From contig NZ_JAFJSY010000006.1 of NCBI RefSeq assembly GCF_019857225.1, forward strand, positions 186,001-250,000: a DNA stretch of 64,000 nucleotides, written 5' to 3'. How positions within the stretch are numbered: the first letter of the stretch is position 1; each line of letters starts with the position of its first letter. The DNA is from Streptomyces plumbidurans (lineage in GTDB: Bacteria; Actinomycetota; Actinomycetes; Streptomycetales; Streptomycetaceae). The translations under genes were made by a program, and so were the position numbers. Positions 17,899-26,713 of this stretch are shown piece by piece. Under the pieces are notes generated by a model that saw nothing but the letters and a program-made list of their open reading frames with translations, did no database searches and was not told the DNA's origin.

Positions 17899-19168
17899 CA
17901 CACGCCTACGCGGGCGGCCGTGTCACGACCGGGCGGTCGCGCTACGACCCGGGTGGCCGCGTCATGACTGGGGCGGTCGCGCTGCGATTGGGCGCTGGGC
18001 CGCGAATGGGGTGGCCGTGTGACGACCGAGGCGTCGCGCTGCGACTGGGTGGCCGTGTCACGACCCGGGCGCCGTGTCACGGCCCGGGGGCCGCGCTACG
18101 ACCGGGGTGGCCGGGCCACGACCGGGGCGACCGCGCTGCGACTGGGTGGCCGTGTCACGGCCCGGGCGCCGTGTCACGGCCCGGGGGCCGCGCTACGACC
18201 GGGGTGGCCGGGCCACGACCGGGGCGACCGCGCTGCGACTGGGTGGCCGTGTCACGGCCCGGGCGCCGTGTCACGGCCCGGGGGCCGCGCTACGACCGGG
18301 GTGGCCGGGCCACGACCGGGGCGACCGCGCTGCGACTGGGTGGCCGTGTCACGGCCCGGGCGCCGTGTCACGGCCCGGGGGCCGCGCTACGACCGGGGTG
18401 GCCGGGCCACGACCGGGGCGACCGCGCTGCGACTGGGTGGCCGTGTCACGGCCCGGGCGCCGTGTCACGGCCCGGGGGCCGCGCTACGACCGGGGTGGCC
18501 GGGCCACGACCGGGGCGACCGCGCTGCGACTGGGTGGCCGTGTCACGGCCCGGGCGCCGTGTCACGGCCCGGGGGCCGCGCTACGACCGGGGTGGCCGGG
18601 CCACGACCGGGGCGACCGCGCTGCGACTGGGTGGCTGGGCCACGGCCCGGGCGCCGTGTCACGACCCGAGGGCCGCGCTACGACCAGGGTGGCCGGGCCA
18701 CGATCGGGGCGGCTGCGTCATGACCCGGCGGTCGCGTCACGACCGGGGTGGCCGGGCCACGACCGGGGCGGCCGTGCCACGCCCCGGGGGCCGCGCCCCG
18801 ACCCGGGTGGTCGTGTCACAACGAGGGCGGCCGTGTCACGACCGGGGCGGTCGCGCTACGACCGGGTGTACGCGTCACGACCCGGGCGCCGCGCCACGAC
18901 CCGGGTGGTCGTGCCACAACGAGGGCGGCCGTGTCACGACCCGGGGCCGGACCGCGACCGGGGTGGCCGGGCCGCAACCCGGGCGGCCGCCTCGCGACCC
19001 GGGCGCCGCGCCCCGACCAGGGTGGCCGAGCCACAACCCGGGCGGCCGCCCCACGCCCCGGGCGCCGCGCCCCGACCAGGCGACCGCGCCAAAACCAGGG
19101 CGGCCGCTCCACGACCAGGGCGGACGCTCCACGCCCCGGTCGCCCTCCTCACGCCCCGGCCGACCGCC
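17899..19168. repeat. 1.27-kb GC-rich minisatellite between two convergent genes
   Basis: The whole interval from the alcohol dehydrogenase stop to the PPOX stop consists of degenerate 18-25 bp modules around GGCCGTGTCACGACCCGGG. Modules vary at CACGACC/CACGGCC and GGTGGCC/GGGCGCC. The core GGCCGTG-T-CACGGCC is a perfect 7+1+7 dyad. Modules next to the PPOX gene look like reiterations of its terminal GTG TGA and following bases. All six frames read low-complexity Arg/Gly/Pro/Thr protein, and the higher-order period is not a multiple of three, so the region is treated as non-coding. Confidence 0.9.
18039..18717. repeat. Seven head-to-tail 97-bp units inside the minisatellite
   Basis: Units begin CTGCGACTGGGTGGC at 18039, 18136, 18233, 18330, 18427, 18524 and 18621, exactly 97 bases apart. 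Five central units appear identical. The first and last carry substitutions (CACGACC in the first, GTGGCTGGGCC in the last). Sharp homogeneity in the centre and divergence at the edges indicates recent amplification or gene conversion. Confidence 0.95.
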
Positions 19169-19627
19169 TCACACCAACCACACGCCGTCCTTCATGAGAT
19201 GCCTCTTGGCCAGCTCCCGCTGCTCGTGCCAGGCCTGCACCGCCCGCGGGCGCACCCGGTAGAAGGCGTACGACGCGCTGTCACGCCGCGGATCCCACCC
19301 CGTCTTGGCGAGAAACGCCTCGGCCGCCGCATCCGGTACCTCCGCCAGGCCAAAGGTCTCGACGTCACCGTCGATGAGCACCACGTCGCGGGTGTCCCCG
19401 AGCGCCAACCTGGCGCGGCGCCCGGCGCTCAGATTGCGTCCGGTCGGATTCGTCGTCCGGGTCGCCAGCCACGCGGACGCGTCGTGCCACACGAACCAGA
19501 GCGGAACCAGACACGGCAGGCCGTCGGCGTCCGCCGAGGCCACCCAGATGTCGATTTCCTCGTCCAGCCGGCGCAGGACGTCCTGTCTGCGCCGGCGGGG
19601 GTCGCGGGGCGGCGTATCGATCTTCAC
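19169..19627 (-). CDS. Pyridoxamine 5'-phosphate oxidase-family flavin/F420-binding protein
   Basis: Split-barrel protein of 152 residues in the PPOX/FMN-binding family: DVLRRLDEEIDIWVASADAD, PCLVPLWFVWHDASAWLATR and the NPTGRNL motif in the middle, with RVRPRAVQAWHEQREL near the end. Many actinobacterial members use F420 rather than FMN, and the cofactor cannot be settled here. It stands alone. Its stop codon abuts the minisatellite, whose nearest modules resemble its own final bases. Confidence 0.85.
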   Translation of the reverse strand: MKIDTPPRDPRRRRQDVLRRLDEEIDIWVASADADGLPCLVPLWFVWHDASAWLATRTTNPTGRNLSAGRRARLALGDTRDVVLIDGDVETFGLAEVPDAAAEAFLAKTGWDPRRDSASYAFYRVRPRAVQAWHEQRELAKRHLMKDGVWLV

Positions 19628-19782
19628 GCCGGGGACGCTAGCGGCCCGCCGCCGCCCCGCGCGTCGGTCCGGAGCCCGGCTCCGGCTCGTACGCGGGACC
19701 TAGGACGCGCGGGCCCCCGGCCGAGCGAAGCCGCGGGGCGGGCCCTGGGCAATTCGAGCGCGGATCCGACTGGCGCCCGTAA

Positions 19783-19798
19783 GGTTTTACGTATAACC
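19783..19798. promoter_or_regulatory. 16-bp palindrome upstream of the VOC gene
   Basis: GGTTTTACGTATAACC is palindromic except for one symmetric pair (GGTT-T/A-TACGTA-T/A-AACC). It lies 41 bases before the VOC start codon in an AT-rich stretch, suiting a repressor site overlapping a promoter. Confidence 0.55.
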
Positions 19799-19838
19799 TC
19801 TCCCGTCAATCGCTCCTCCCGGAAGGCCGAAGGTCCTG

Positions 19839-20225
19839 ATGAGACACGTCGCCCTGGTCACCCTCGTCGTCGACGACTACGACGAGGCGATCGGCTTCTA
19901 CACCGAGGCCCTCGGCTTCCGGCTCGTCGAGGACAGCCCGCGCCCCGACGGCTCCCGCTGGGTCGTCGTCGCGCCGGGCGACCAGGGCACCGCGCTGCTG
20001 CTCGCCCGGGCCAAGGGCGACGAGCAGCGCGCCCGGGTCGGCGACCAGACCGGCGGGCGTGTCGGGTTCTTCCTGCACACCGACGACTTCACCCGTGACC
20101 ACGCCCGGATGCTCGCCGCCGGCGTGACCTTCCTGGAGGAGCCGCGCCACGAGCCGTACGGCTCGGTCGCCGTCTTCCGGGACCTGTACGGCAACCGCTG
20201 GGACCTGCTCCAGCCCACCGGCTGA
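19839..20225 (+). CDS. VOC (glyoxalase/bleomycin-resistance-like) protein
   Basis: Vicinal-oxygen-chelate protein of 128 residues with paired beta-alpha-beta-beta-beta modules: VTLVVDDYDEAIGFYTEALG, FRLVEDSPRPDGSRWVVVA, and the closing RDLYGNRWDLLQ. Metal ligands would be the N-terminal His and the Glu near the end of each module. Such proteins are dioxygenases, glyoxalases or drug-binding proteins. The start ATG 19839 has GGAAGG upstream, and a 16-bp palindrome precedes it. The substrate cannot be assigned. Confidence 0.88.
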   Translation: MRHVALVTLVVDDYDEAIGFYTEALGFRLVEDSPRPDGSRWVVVAPGDQGTALLLARAKGDEQRARVGDQTGGRVGFFLHTDDFTRDHARMLAAGVTFLEEPRHEPYGSVAVFRDLYGNRWDLLQPTG

Positions 20226-20341
20226 TCCCCCCTCGCGGGTTGCCCGAACCGGGACTCGAACCCGAACCGGGACCAGGCTGACCGGGTCGGCCAAAGCCCA
20301 CCCCGCCCCACCGTCCACCCCGCTCGACGAAAGACCCACCC

Positions 20342-21412
20342 ATGACCGCTACGCGCGTAGACCAAGAACTGATCCGCCGCCTCCCCAAGGCCGTCCTGCA
20401 CGACCACCTCGACGGCGGCCTGCGCCCCGCCACCGTGGTGGAACTCGCCGCAGCGGTCGGCCACGCACTGCCCACCAGTGATCCGGACGAGCTGGCCGCC
20501 TGGTACGTCGAGGCCGCCAACTCCGGTGACCTGGTCCGCTACATCGCCACCTTCGAGCACACCCTCGCCGTCATGCAGACCCGCGAGGGCCTGCTGCGCA
20601 CCGCCGAGGAGTACGTCCTCGACCTGGCCGCTGACGGTGTGGTGTACGGCGAGGTGCGCTACGCCCCCGAGCTGATGCTGAAGGGCGGGCTCACCCTGCC
20701 GGAGGTCGTCGAGACCGTCCAGGAGGGGCTTGCGGCGGGCATGGCGAAGGCGGCGGCCGCGGGCACGCCGGTCCGCGTCGGCACCCTGCTGTGCGGCATG
20801 CGGATGTTCGACCGCACGCGCGAGGCCGCCGACCTCGCGGTCGCCTTCCGTGACGCCGGCGTCGTCGGCTTCGACATCGCGGGCGCGGAGGAGGGCTTCC
20901 CGGCCGCCGACCACCTCGACGCCTTCGAGCATCTGCGCCGCGAGAACGTGCCGTTCACCATCCACGCCGGCGAGGCGTACGGCCTGCCCAGCATCCACCA
21001 GGCGCTGCAGGTGTGCGGCGCCCAGCGCATCGGCCACGGTGTGCGGATCACGGACGACATCGTGGACGGCAAGCTCGGGCGGCTCGCGGGCTGGGTCCGC
21101 GACCGCCGTGTCGCCCTGGAGATGTGCCCGACCTCCAACCTCCAGACGGGCGCGGCGACCTCGATCGCCGAGCACCCGATCACCGAGCTGAAGGACCTCG
21201 GTTTCCGGGTCACCCTCAACACCGACAACCGGTTGGTGTCCGGCACGACGATGACGCGTGAGATGGCGCTGCTGGTGGAGCAGGCGGGCTGGACGGCCGA
21301 GGACCTGCGCACGGTCACGGTGAACGCGGTGAAGAGCGCGTTCATCCCGTTCGACGAGCGCAGGGCCCTCATCGAGGACGTCGTTCTGCCGGGCTACGAA
21401 GCCGCGCTCTGA
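20342..21412 (+). CDS. add: Adenosine deaminase
   Basis: Adenosine deaminase of 356 residues in the amidohydrolase superfamily. Zinc ligands appear in [12 protein letters not shown] and [10 protein letters not shown]. The catalytic histidine is in [12 protein letters not shown], and the substrate-site aspartates in [13 protein letters not shown]. It converts adenosine or deoxyadenosine to inosine for purine salvage. The first motif reads HDHLDGG, where HxHLDG is usual, so it is consistent. The start at ATG 20342 gives a normal family length. The end overlaps the convergent DinB-family gene by 19 bases. Confidence 0.96.
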   Translation: MTATRVDQELIRRLPKAVLHDHLDGGLRPATVVELAAAVGHALPTSDPDELAAWYVEAANSGDLVRYIATFEHTLAVMQTREGLLRTAEEYVLDLAADGVVYGEVRYAPELMLKGGLTLPEVVETVQEGLAAGMAKAAAAGTPVRVGTLLCGMRMFDRTREAADLAVAFRDAGVVGFDIAGAEEGFPAADHLDAFEHLRRENVPFTIHAGEAYGLPSIHQALQVCGAQRIGHGVRITDDIVDGKLGRLAGWVRDRRVALEMCPTSNLQTGAATSIAEHPITELKDLGFRVTLNTDNRLVSGTTMTREMALLVEQAGWTAEDLRTVTVNAVKSAFIPFDERRALIEDVVLPGYEAAL

Positions 21413-21909
21413 AGCAGCCCGCGCACATAGGCGGCCTGTCCGACGTGCTGGTGATCGTCGGACAGGACGCTGACCAGCCGTACGCCCAGGGTGACCGGCG
21501 GGTCCCAGCGCTCGTCGACCACGCGCTCCAGATCCCCGGCGGCGAGACCGCGCAGCGCGCCGAGGGTCTGCTCGTGGACGGCGTCGTAGTAACCGGTCAG
21601 CAGGGTGCCGGAGTCGACCCGCACCTTGCCGACCTTGGTGGAGCTGTGGCCGTAGCCGGTGTCGTGGGGCGGCAGATCCAGGCCGAAGCGTTTCTGCCAG
21701 TCCTGCGTGAGCCAGACCTGGTCAAGGCCGAAGGCGCCGGCGATGTGGTCGTCCTGGACGCGGGTGAGGTGCCAGACCAGCCAGCTGATGGAGTTGGCGT
21801 CGTGGGAGGGCCGGGCGTTGAGCACGTCCGGTTCGAGTCCCTCGACGGCTGAGTGGACTTCTTCCTGGATGCGGTTGAACGCGTCGATGAGGATGTCCTT
21901 GGCATGCAT
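21394..21909 (-). CDS. DinB/DUF664-family protein
   Basis: Four-helix-bundle protein of 171 residues of the DinB/DUF664 superfamily, with histidines spaced for metal binding ([37 protein letters not shown]). Actinobacterial members include mycothiol-dependent enzymes and uncharacterised metal-binding proteins. ATG 21909 (MHAKDIL) is used. A GTG at 21927 overlaps the upstream LysR stop codon by one base, so coupled initiation there is a real alternative that would add six residues. Its 3' end overlaps the adenosine deaminase gene on the other strand. Confidence 0.85.
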   Translation of the reverse strand: MHAKDILIDAFNRIQEEVHSAVEGLEPDVLNARPSHDANSISWLVWHLTRVQDDHIAGAFGLDQVWLTQDWQKRFGLDLPPHDTGYGHSSTKVGKVRVDSGTLLTGYYDAVHEQTLGALRGLAAGDLERVVDERWDPPVTLGVRLVSVLSDDHQHVGQAAYVRGLLQSAAS

Positions 21910-21926
21910 CCATCCACCATCGCTCA

Positions 21927-22820
21927 CTACGGCGTCTCGTGCGTCCCTTGTTCGAGAAGCGACATCAGCGCCCGGGCCGCCGGACTGGTCGCCTGCGGCG
22001 GCGGCAGCAGGGCCACGGTCTCGTAGACCGTCTCGCCGGTGCCCTTCACGGGCACGGCGCTGAGCGACTCGCGCTTGTGCCGGAAGTGCCGGGGCACGAC
22101 GGCGATGCCGAGGTTCTCGTCGACCAGGTCCAGCAGACTGTGGACGTCGTTGACCTCCAGCGCGACGGTGCGCCGTACGCCCGCCGTGGTGAAGGCCGCA
22201 TCCGTCGTGCGGCGCGGTCCCCAGTCCGGATGGAAGTCCACGAACACCTCACCGCCGAGGTCGTCCGGCGTGACCGCCGCACCGCCGGTCGCCAGCTTGT
22301 GGGAGGGGTGGCACAGCACGGTCATCGGCTCGCCGGTCAGCGCGACCGAGCGCAGCTGGTCGGTGTCGGCCTGCGTGCGGTAGGCGAAGGCGAGGTCCAG
22401 GCGTCCGGCCGCGACCTCCTCCGCCAGCGCGCCCGAGCCCTCCTGCCGCAGCCGTATCTCCACGTCCGGGTGCAGCCGCCGGAAAGCGGCGAGCAGCCCC
22501 GCCACATGGACTCCCGCGATGCACTGCTCGGTGCCCAGCGACAGCGTCCCGCGCAGGACGCCCTGTACGGCGGCGACGGCCTCGTGCGCCGAGCGCACCT
22601 GCGCCAGGATCCGCTCCGCCTCGCCCAGCAGCGCCCGCCCGGCCTCCGTGAGCGTGACCCGGCGGGTCGTGCGCACGAAGAGCGGGGTCTGCAACTCGCG
22701 CTCCAGCGCCCGGATCGAGGCCGAAAGACCGGACTGGGACACCATCAGCCGTTCCGCTGCCCGGGTGAAGTGCTGGTCCTCGGCGACGGCGACGAAGTGC
22801 TGAAGATGACGAAGTTCCAC
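21927..22820 (-). CDS. LysR-family transcriptional regulator
   Basis: LysR regulator of 297 residues. Residues 1-60 form the winged HTH (LRHLQHFVAVAEDQHFTRAA, then QSGLSASIRALERELQTPLF). The rest is the periplasmic-binding-like effector domain (GTLSLGTEQCIAGVHVAGLL). GTG 22820 gives the canonical VELRHLQ start; longer in-frame reading upstream lacks homology. It is divergent from the aldo/keto reductase at 22958 with a 137-bp gap, the usual arrangement for a LysR regulator and its target. The DinB-family gene follows closely. Confidence 0.93.
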   Translation of the reverse strand: MELRHLQHFVAVAEDQHFTRAAERLMVSQSGLSASIRALERELQTPLFVRTTRRVTLTEAGRALLGEAERILAQVRSAHEAVAAVQGVLRGTLSLGTEQCIAGVHVAGLLAAFRRLHPDVEIRLRQEGSGALAEEVAAGRLDLAFAYRTQADTDQLRSVALTGEPMTVLCHPSHKLATGGAAVTPDDLGGEVFVDFHPDWGPRRTTDAAFTTAGVRRTVALEVNDVHSLLDLVDENLGIAVVPRHFRHKRESLSAVPVKGTGETVYETVALLPPPQATSPAARALMSLLEQGTHETP

Positions 22821-22957
22821 GATTGAGAAGCCTAACCGCTGAGTTCCATCGCATTCTCCTGTTGGACCACTGGCCGCAGGTCGCGCCAGAGTGGGTACTG
22901 GTTTCCCAGCAGTTCCCGGAACCTCACCTCTCGTGTGCCAACACCTCTGGAGTCGCG

Positions 22958-23950
22958 TTGTACACCGCACACCCCGACCGTTACGCGGACATGCCCTACC
23001 GGCGCACCGGACGCAGCGGCCTGAGGCTCCCCGCGATCTCGCTCGGCCTCTGGCACAACTTCGGACCCGACCGTCCGGTCGAGACCCAGCGGGCCATCCT
23101 GCGCCGCGCCTTCGACCTCGGCGTCACCCACTTCGACCTGGCCAACAACTACGGCCCGCCGCCCGGCGCCGCCGAGTCCGCCCTCGGCGAGGCACTGAAG
23201 GCGGACTTCACCGGCTACCGCGACGAGCTGGTCATCTCCACCAAGGCCGGCTATCTGATGTGGCCCGGCCCATACGGCGAGTTCGGCTCCCGCAAGTACC
23301 TGCTGTCCTCGCTGGACCAGAGCCTGACGCGGATGGGCCTGGACTACGTGGACATCTTCTACTCGCACCGACCGGACCCGGAAACTCCCCTGGAGGAGAC
23401 GATGGGCGCCCTGCACTCGGCGGTCCAGCAGGGCAAGGCGCTCTACGTCGGCGTCTCCAACTACTCGGCGGAGCAGACCCGTGAGGCCGCCCGCATCCTC
23501 GGCGAGCTGGGCACCCCGCTGCTGATCCACCAGCCGCGCTACTCGATGCTCGACCGCCGCCCGGAGACCGAGGGCCTGCTGGACGCCCTCGACGAGCTCC
23601 AGGTCGGCTCCATCGTCTTCTCCCCGCTGGAGCAGGGCCTGCTCTCCTCCCGCTATCTCGACGGCATCCCGGAGGACTCGCGGGCGGCGAGCGACAGCCC
23701 CTTCCTGAACTCGGACGCGGTCACCGAGGAGCTGGTGGGCAAGTTGCGGGCCCTCGACGAGCTGGCCAAGGGGCGCGGTCAGACCCTGGCCCAGCTGGCC
23801 CTGGCGTGGGCGCTGCGCGGCGGCCGGGTGACCTCTGCGCTGGTCGGTGCGAGCAGCCCGCAGCAGATCGAGGACAGCGTCGCGGCCACCCGCAAGCTGG
23901 ACTTCGACGCCGACGAGCTGGCCCGTATCGACGAGATCGTCACCGTGTGA
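22958..23950 (+). CDS. Aldo/keto reductase (YghZ/Kv-beta-like)
   Basis: Aldo/keto reductase of 330 residues resembling E. coli YghZ (glyceraldehyde-3-phosphate/methylglyoxal reductase type). The tetrad is visible: HFDLANNYGPPPG (Asp, Tyr), VISTKAGYLMW (Lys) and DIFYSHRPDP (His). The NADPH loop is TSALVGASSPQQIEDSV. TTG 22958 is selected because GGAG lies five bases upstream and it gives the family start MYTAHPDRY. It is divergent from the LysR gene, its likely regulator. The stop overlaps the convergent SDR gene by 11 bases. Confidence 0.92.
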   Translation: MYTAHPDRYADMPYRRTGRSGLRLPAISLGLWHNFGPDRPVETQRAILRRAFDLGVTHFDLANNYGPPPGAAESALGEALKADFTGYRDELVISTKAGYLMWPGPYGEFGSRKYLLSSLDQSLTRMGLDYVDIFYSHRPDPETPLEETMGALHSAVQQGKALYVGVSNYSAEQTREAARILGELGTPLLIHQPRYSMLDRRPETEGLLDALDELQVGSIVFSPLEQGLLSSRYLDGIPEDSRAASDSPFLNSDAVTEELVGKLRALDELAKGRGQTLAQLALAWALRGGRVTSALVGASSPQQIEDSVAATRKLDFDADELARIDEIVTV

Positions 23951-24926
23951 GCAGTCGTTCGCTGACCTCCCAGAGGCGGGCCGCCGCCTCTGGGTCGACG
24001 GCGTAGGGCAGCACGCCCGGCGTCTCGGCCCCGGCACGCCAGGCGGGCTCGTCCTCGGCCGACACGAGGGGACTGATGTCGCAGTTCTCGCAGTAGACCC
24101 CGCCCAGACCGGTCAGTTGGGCGCTGGTGGCGCACCAGACGCTGGTGGCCGCTCCCTGCGGGATCGTCTTCAGCTGCCGGGAGGGGTCGCGCACGGTCCG
24201 GCCCTCGGCGTCCACGGCCCCGGCCGCGCGGAACGCCTCGGCGGGCAGATGCTTGGCGAGACCGGTGTCGATGATGGTGCCCGGGTGCACGGAGAAGGCC
24301 CGGATTCCCTCGGTCCGGCCGCGCCGGTCCAGCTCCACGGCGAACAGCGCGTTGGCGGTCTTCGACTGGCCGTAGGCGAGGAACGGTTCGTAGGCCCGGT
24401 GCTCGAAGTGCAGGTCGTCGAAGTCGACGTCGCCGAACCGGATGCCCCGCGAGGAGACCGACACGACGCGTGCGCCAGCGGCCGCGACGAGCGCCGGCCA
24501 CAGGCGCTCGACCAGATGGAAGTGACCCAGGTGGTTGGTGGCGAACTGCGTCTCGTAGCCGCGGGCGTCCCGCGTCAGCGGCGTCGCCATGATCCCGGCG
24601 CTGTTGACCAGGATGTGCAGCGGACGCTCTGAGGCGAGGAACTTTTCCGCGAAGGCGTCGATCGACGCGGGGTCCAGCAGGTCCATGTGCTCGACCTCGG
24701 CACCGGGCACGTCCTTGAGCGCGTCCCGTGCGCGCTCCAGGTCGCGCGCCGGTACGACGACCTCGGCGCCCGCGGAGCGCAGGACGCGGGCCGTCTCCAG
24801 GCCGATGCCGGAGTAGCCGCCGGTGACGACGGCGACCCTGCCGGTCAGGTCGATGCCCTTGATCACCTCCTCGGCGGTGCTCGCGGCGTCGAAGCCGGAG
24901 GGCAGGGGGTGCTGTGCGGTGGTCAT
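23940..24926 (-). CDS. Short-chain dehydrogenase/reductase
   Basis: Classical SDR of 328 residues: cofactor motif VAVVTGGYSGIGLETARVL, NSAG (ILVNSAGIM), structural ATNHLGHFHLV, and catalytic Ser-Tyr-Lys in VVSVSSRGI and LAYGQSKTANALF. The extended C-terminus resembles the retinol-dehydrogenase/WW-domain oxidoreductase-like SDRs. ATG 24926 with AGGAG ten bases upstream is preferred to the GTG or ATG further out. The divergent AraC gene starts 101 bases away and is the likely regulator. The substrate is unknown. Confidence 0.93.
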   Translation of the reverse strand: MTTAQHPLPSGFDAASTAEEVIKGIDLTGRVAVVTGGYSGIGLETARVLRSAGAEVVVPARDLERARDALKDVPGAEVEHMDLLDPASIDAFAEKFLASERPLHILVNSAGIMATPLTRDARGYETQFATNHLGHFHLVERLWPALVAAAGARVVSVSSRGIRFGDVDFDDLHFEHRAYEPFLAYGQSKTANALFAVELDRRGRTEGIRAFSVHPGTIIDTGLAKHLPAEAFRAAGAVDAEGRTVRDPSRQLKTIPQGAATSVWCATSAQLTGLGGVYCENCDISPLVSAEDEPAWRAGAETPGVLPYAVDPEAAARLWEVSERLLTR

Positions 24927-25027
24927 GGTGGGTAACTCCTCTGTCTGAGCCGTCCACGCCACCGTAGGTTCGCGGTTCCGTACGATGAATACTTGAGAAT
25001 CCGCATTACTTGCGTGATAGTTCGAGC

Positions 25028-25951
25028 ATGTCCGCTGATCCCCTCTCCGACGCCCTGGCCGTCGCCGATGCCCGCAGCGTGTTCTCCGGCGGCTTCACGG
25101 CCGGCGGGTCCTGGGCGATCCGGCTGCGCGGACGCGACAGGCTCAAGGTCAACGCGGTGGTGCGGGGCAGCTGTCTGCTCGTCCGCGAGGACGGCGGGGA
25201 GCCGCTGAAGCTGTCCGAGGGGGACGTCGTCGTCTCCGACGGCCGGCAGGCGTACGTGATGTGCAGCGAACTCGGCCCCGAGCCGGTCAACTCGGCCGAC
25301 GTCGCCGTGGACCCCGCAACCGGCATGGCGCGGCTCGGCGGGGGAGAGGCCGAGGACGTCGTGTGCGTCTCCGGGCACATCGACCTGAGCCGGGACAGCG
25401 GCGAGCTGCTGCGCCGGGCGCTGCCCGAGATGATCCATGTGCGTGCCGACGCCGCCGAGGCGCCCGCGCTGCGCTGGCTGATCGGGCAGCTGACCGAGGA
25501 GATGCAACCGCACCGCGCCGGTGGGGAGTTCGCCTCGGACCAGCTCGCCCAGCTCGTGTTCGTCCAGGTGCTGCGGGTCTGTCTCGCCGAGGCCGACGGG
25601 CTGCCCGCGGGCTGGCTGCGCGCCCTCGCGGACGCGCGGCTCGCCCCGGCCCTGCGCCTGATGCACGGCGACCCGGCGCGCCCCTGGCAGCTGGAGGAGC
25701 TGGCCCGGGCCGCCGCGATGTCCCGGACCACCTTCGCCGTACGGTTCAAGGAGGCGGCCGGGGTGCCGCCCCTGACGTACCTGCTCAACTGGCGGATGAG
25801 CCTGGCCGCCCGCGCCCTGCGCCAGGACACGGTCCCCGTCGCCTCCCTCGCCCGCTCCGTCGGCTACACCTCCGAGAGCGCCTTCAGCAACGCCTTCAAA
25901 CGCACGGTGGGCGTCGCACCGCGGCGGTACAGGGAGGCGGCCAGGGCGTGA
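25028..25951 (+). CDS. AraC-family regulator with cupin_6 domain
   Basis: AraC/XylS-type regulator of 307 residues. The N-terminal half is a cupin-like ligand domain (cupin_6 family; VNAVVRGSCLLVRE, LKLSEGDVVVSDGRQAYVM). The C-terminal 100 residues hold two HTH motifs (WQLEELARAAAMSRTTFAVR; VASLARSVGYTSESAFSNAF). ATG 25028 is used. It is divergent from an SDR gene, a common pairing in which the regulator activates or represses the reductase. The intergenic region contains AT-rich ATGAATACTTGAGAATC, suitable for the promoters. Confidence 0.93.
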   Translation: MSADPLSDALAVADARSVFSGGFTAGGSWAIRLRGRDRLKVNAVVRGSCLLVREDGGEPLKLSEGDVVVSDGRQAYVMCSELGPEPVNSADVAVDPATGMARLGGGEAEDVVCVSGHIDLSRDSGELLRRALPEMIHVRADAAEAPALRWLIGQLTEEMQPHRAGGEFASDQLAQLVFVQVLRVCLAEADGLPAGWLRALADARLAPALRLMHGDPARPWQLEELARAAAMSRTTFAVRFKEAAGVPPLTYLLNWRMSLAARALRQDTVPVASLARSVGYTSESAFSNAFKRTVGVAPRRYREAARA

Positions 25952-25986
25952 CGGGGCCGTAGTGGTGCAGGACGACGGCGCGGGAT

Positions 25987-26367
25987 TCAGGCCCCGGTCG
26001 GCACCCGGTCCAGGAAGCCGAGGACGTTCCTGATCCGGCCGTCCTCGTCCAGGGTGATCACGTCGAAGCCGGCCACCGGGGCCGAGCCGTCCTCGGCGAC
26101 CAGCTCCCAGGAGAAGCGCGCCGTGTCGTGGTGGCCGTCCACGGCGCCGCTCGGCCGGAAGGTGAAACCCGGGAACTGCTCGTGGGCCGCCGTGATCACG
26201 GCCGCGATCTGCTCGTGCCCGGCGACATCGGCGAGCGGGTCGGTGTAGGTGCCGTCCGCGGTCCAGGCGGCGGCGACCGCCTTCGTCAGTTCCTCGGACC
26301 CGGCGGAGTTCCAGGCCTCGAAGTAACGGGCGACGGCGTTCTCGTAACGGTCGGTGTTCGCAGACAT
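25987..26367 (-). CDS. SnoaL-like NTF2-fold protein
   Basis: NTF2/SnoaL-like protein of 126 residues: YENAVARYFEAWNSAG, then AAWTADGTYTDPLADVAGHE and FDVITLDEDGRIRNVLGF. This is the common ester cyclase/limonene-epoxide-hydrolase-like fold. The His/Asp pattern could support an isomerase or hydrolase, but no specific activity is evident. It ends 36 bases from the AraC gene on the opposite strand and begins a 346-bp intergenic region. Confidence 0.85.
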   Translation of the reverse strand: MSANTDRYENAVARYFEAWNSAGSEELTKAVAAAWTADGTYTDPLADVAGHEQIAAVITAAHEQFPGFTFRPSGAVDGHHDTARFSWELVAEDGSAPVAGFDVITLDEDGRIRNVLGFLDRVPTGA

Positions 26368-26713
26368 GGCGGATCGGCCTCCATCGAGGTGGTCGGTGCT
26401 GGTCAGGACCCGGATGCGCGCCTTGGCGACCCGGTACGGAAACCATGCCCCGCGGCGTCCGGCCCCGTCGATTACCCCTCGGGTAATGGCGCCACCTGCA
26501 GGATTTCGGCCAACAGCCCCTGTGAATATGCCAGGAGACTGGCCGGAAAGTCATGGTGACAGTGTTTCAGTAGTGAACATACTCAACAGTTGAAGGACTT
26601 CACGCGGAGCGAAGGCGCGATCACTCACAGCACATGAGTGTGCAGAAGTTGCACCGGGGCCGCATCGAAAGCGAGGACAGACAACAGCCGACCGAACAGC
26701 GGGGGAGAGAAGC
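26368..26713. promoter_or_regulatory. 346-bp divergent intergenic region with an 11-bp palindrome
   Basis: It separates the SnoaL-like gene (minus) from the small protein at 26714 (plus). No gene is supported. The part at 26553-26600 is AT-rich and holds the perfect palindrome TCAAC-A-GTTGA (26583-26593) beside GTGAACATAC, a candidate operator or promoter for the plus-strand gene. GGGGGAGAG at 26700-26708 is the ribosome-binding site of the next gene. Confidence 0.4.

Noticed and set aside
18039..18717. CRISPR array
   Set aside because: Units are contiguous and identical with no unique spacers, and no cas genes are present.
17175..20098. Long repetitive reading frames across the minisatellite, resembling Arg/Gly/Pro-rich repeat proteins
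   Set aside because: The 97-bp unit shifts frame at every copy, the same peptide appears in different frames, and no ribosome-binding site or stable start is seen.
20249..20264. tRNA gene on the minus strand (T-arm-like GGGTTCGAGTCCCGG)
   Set aside because: Only the T-arm pattern is present. No acceptor, D or anticodon arms could be folded around it.
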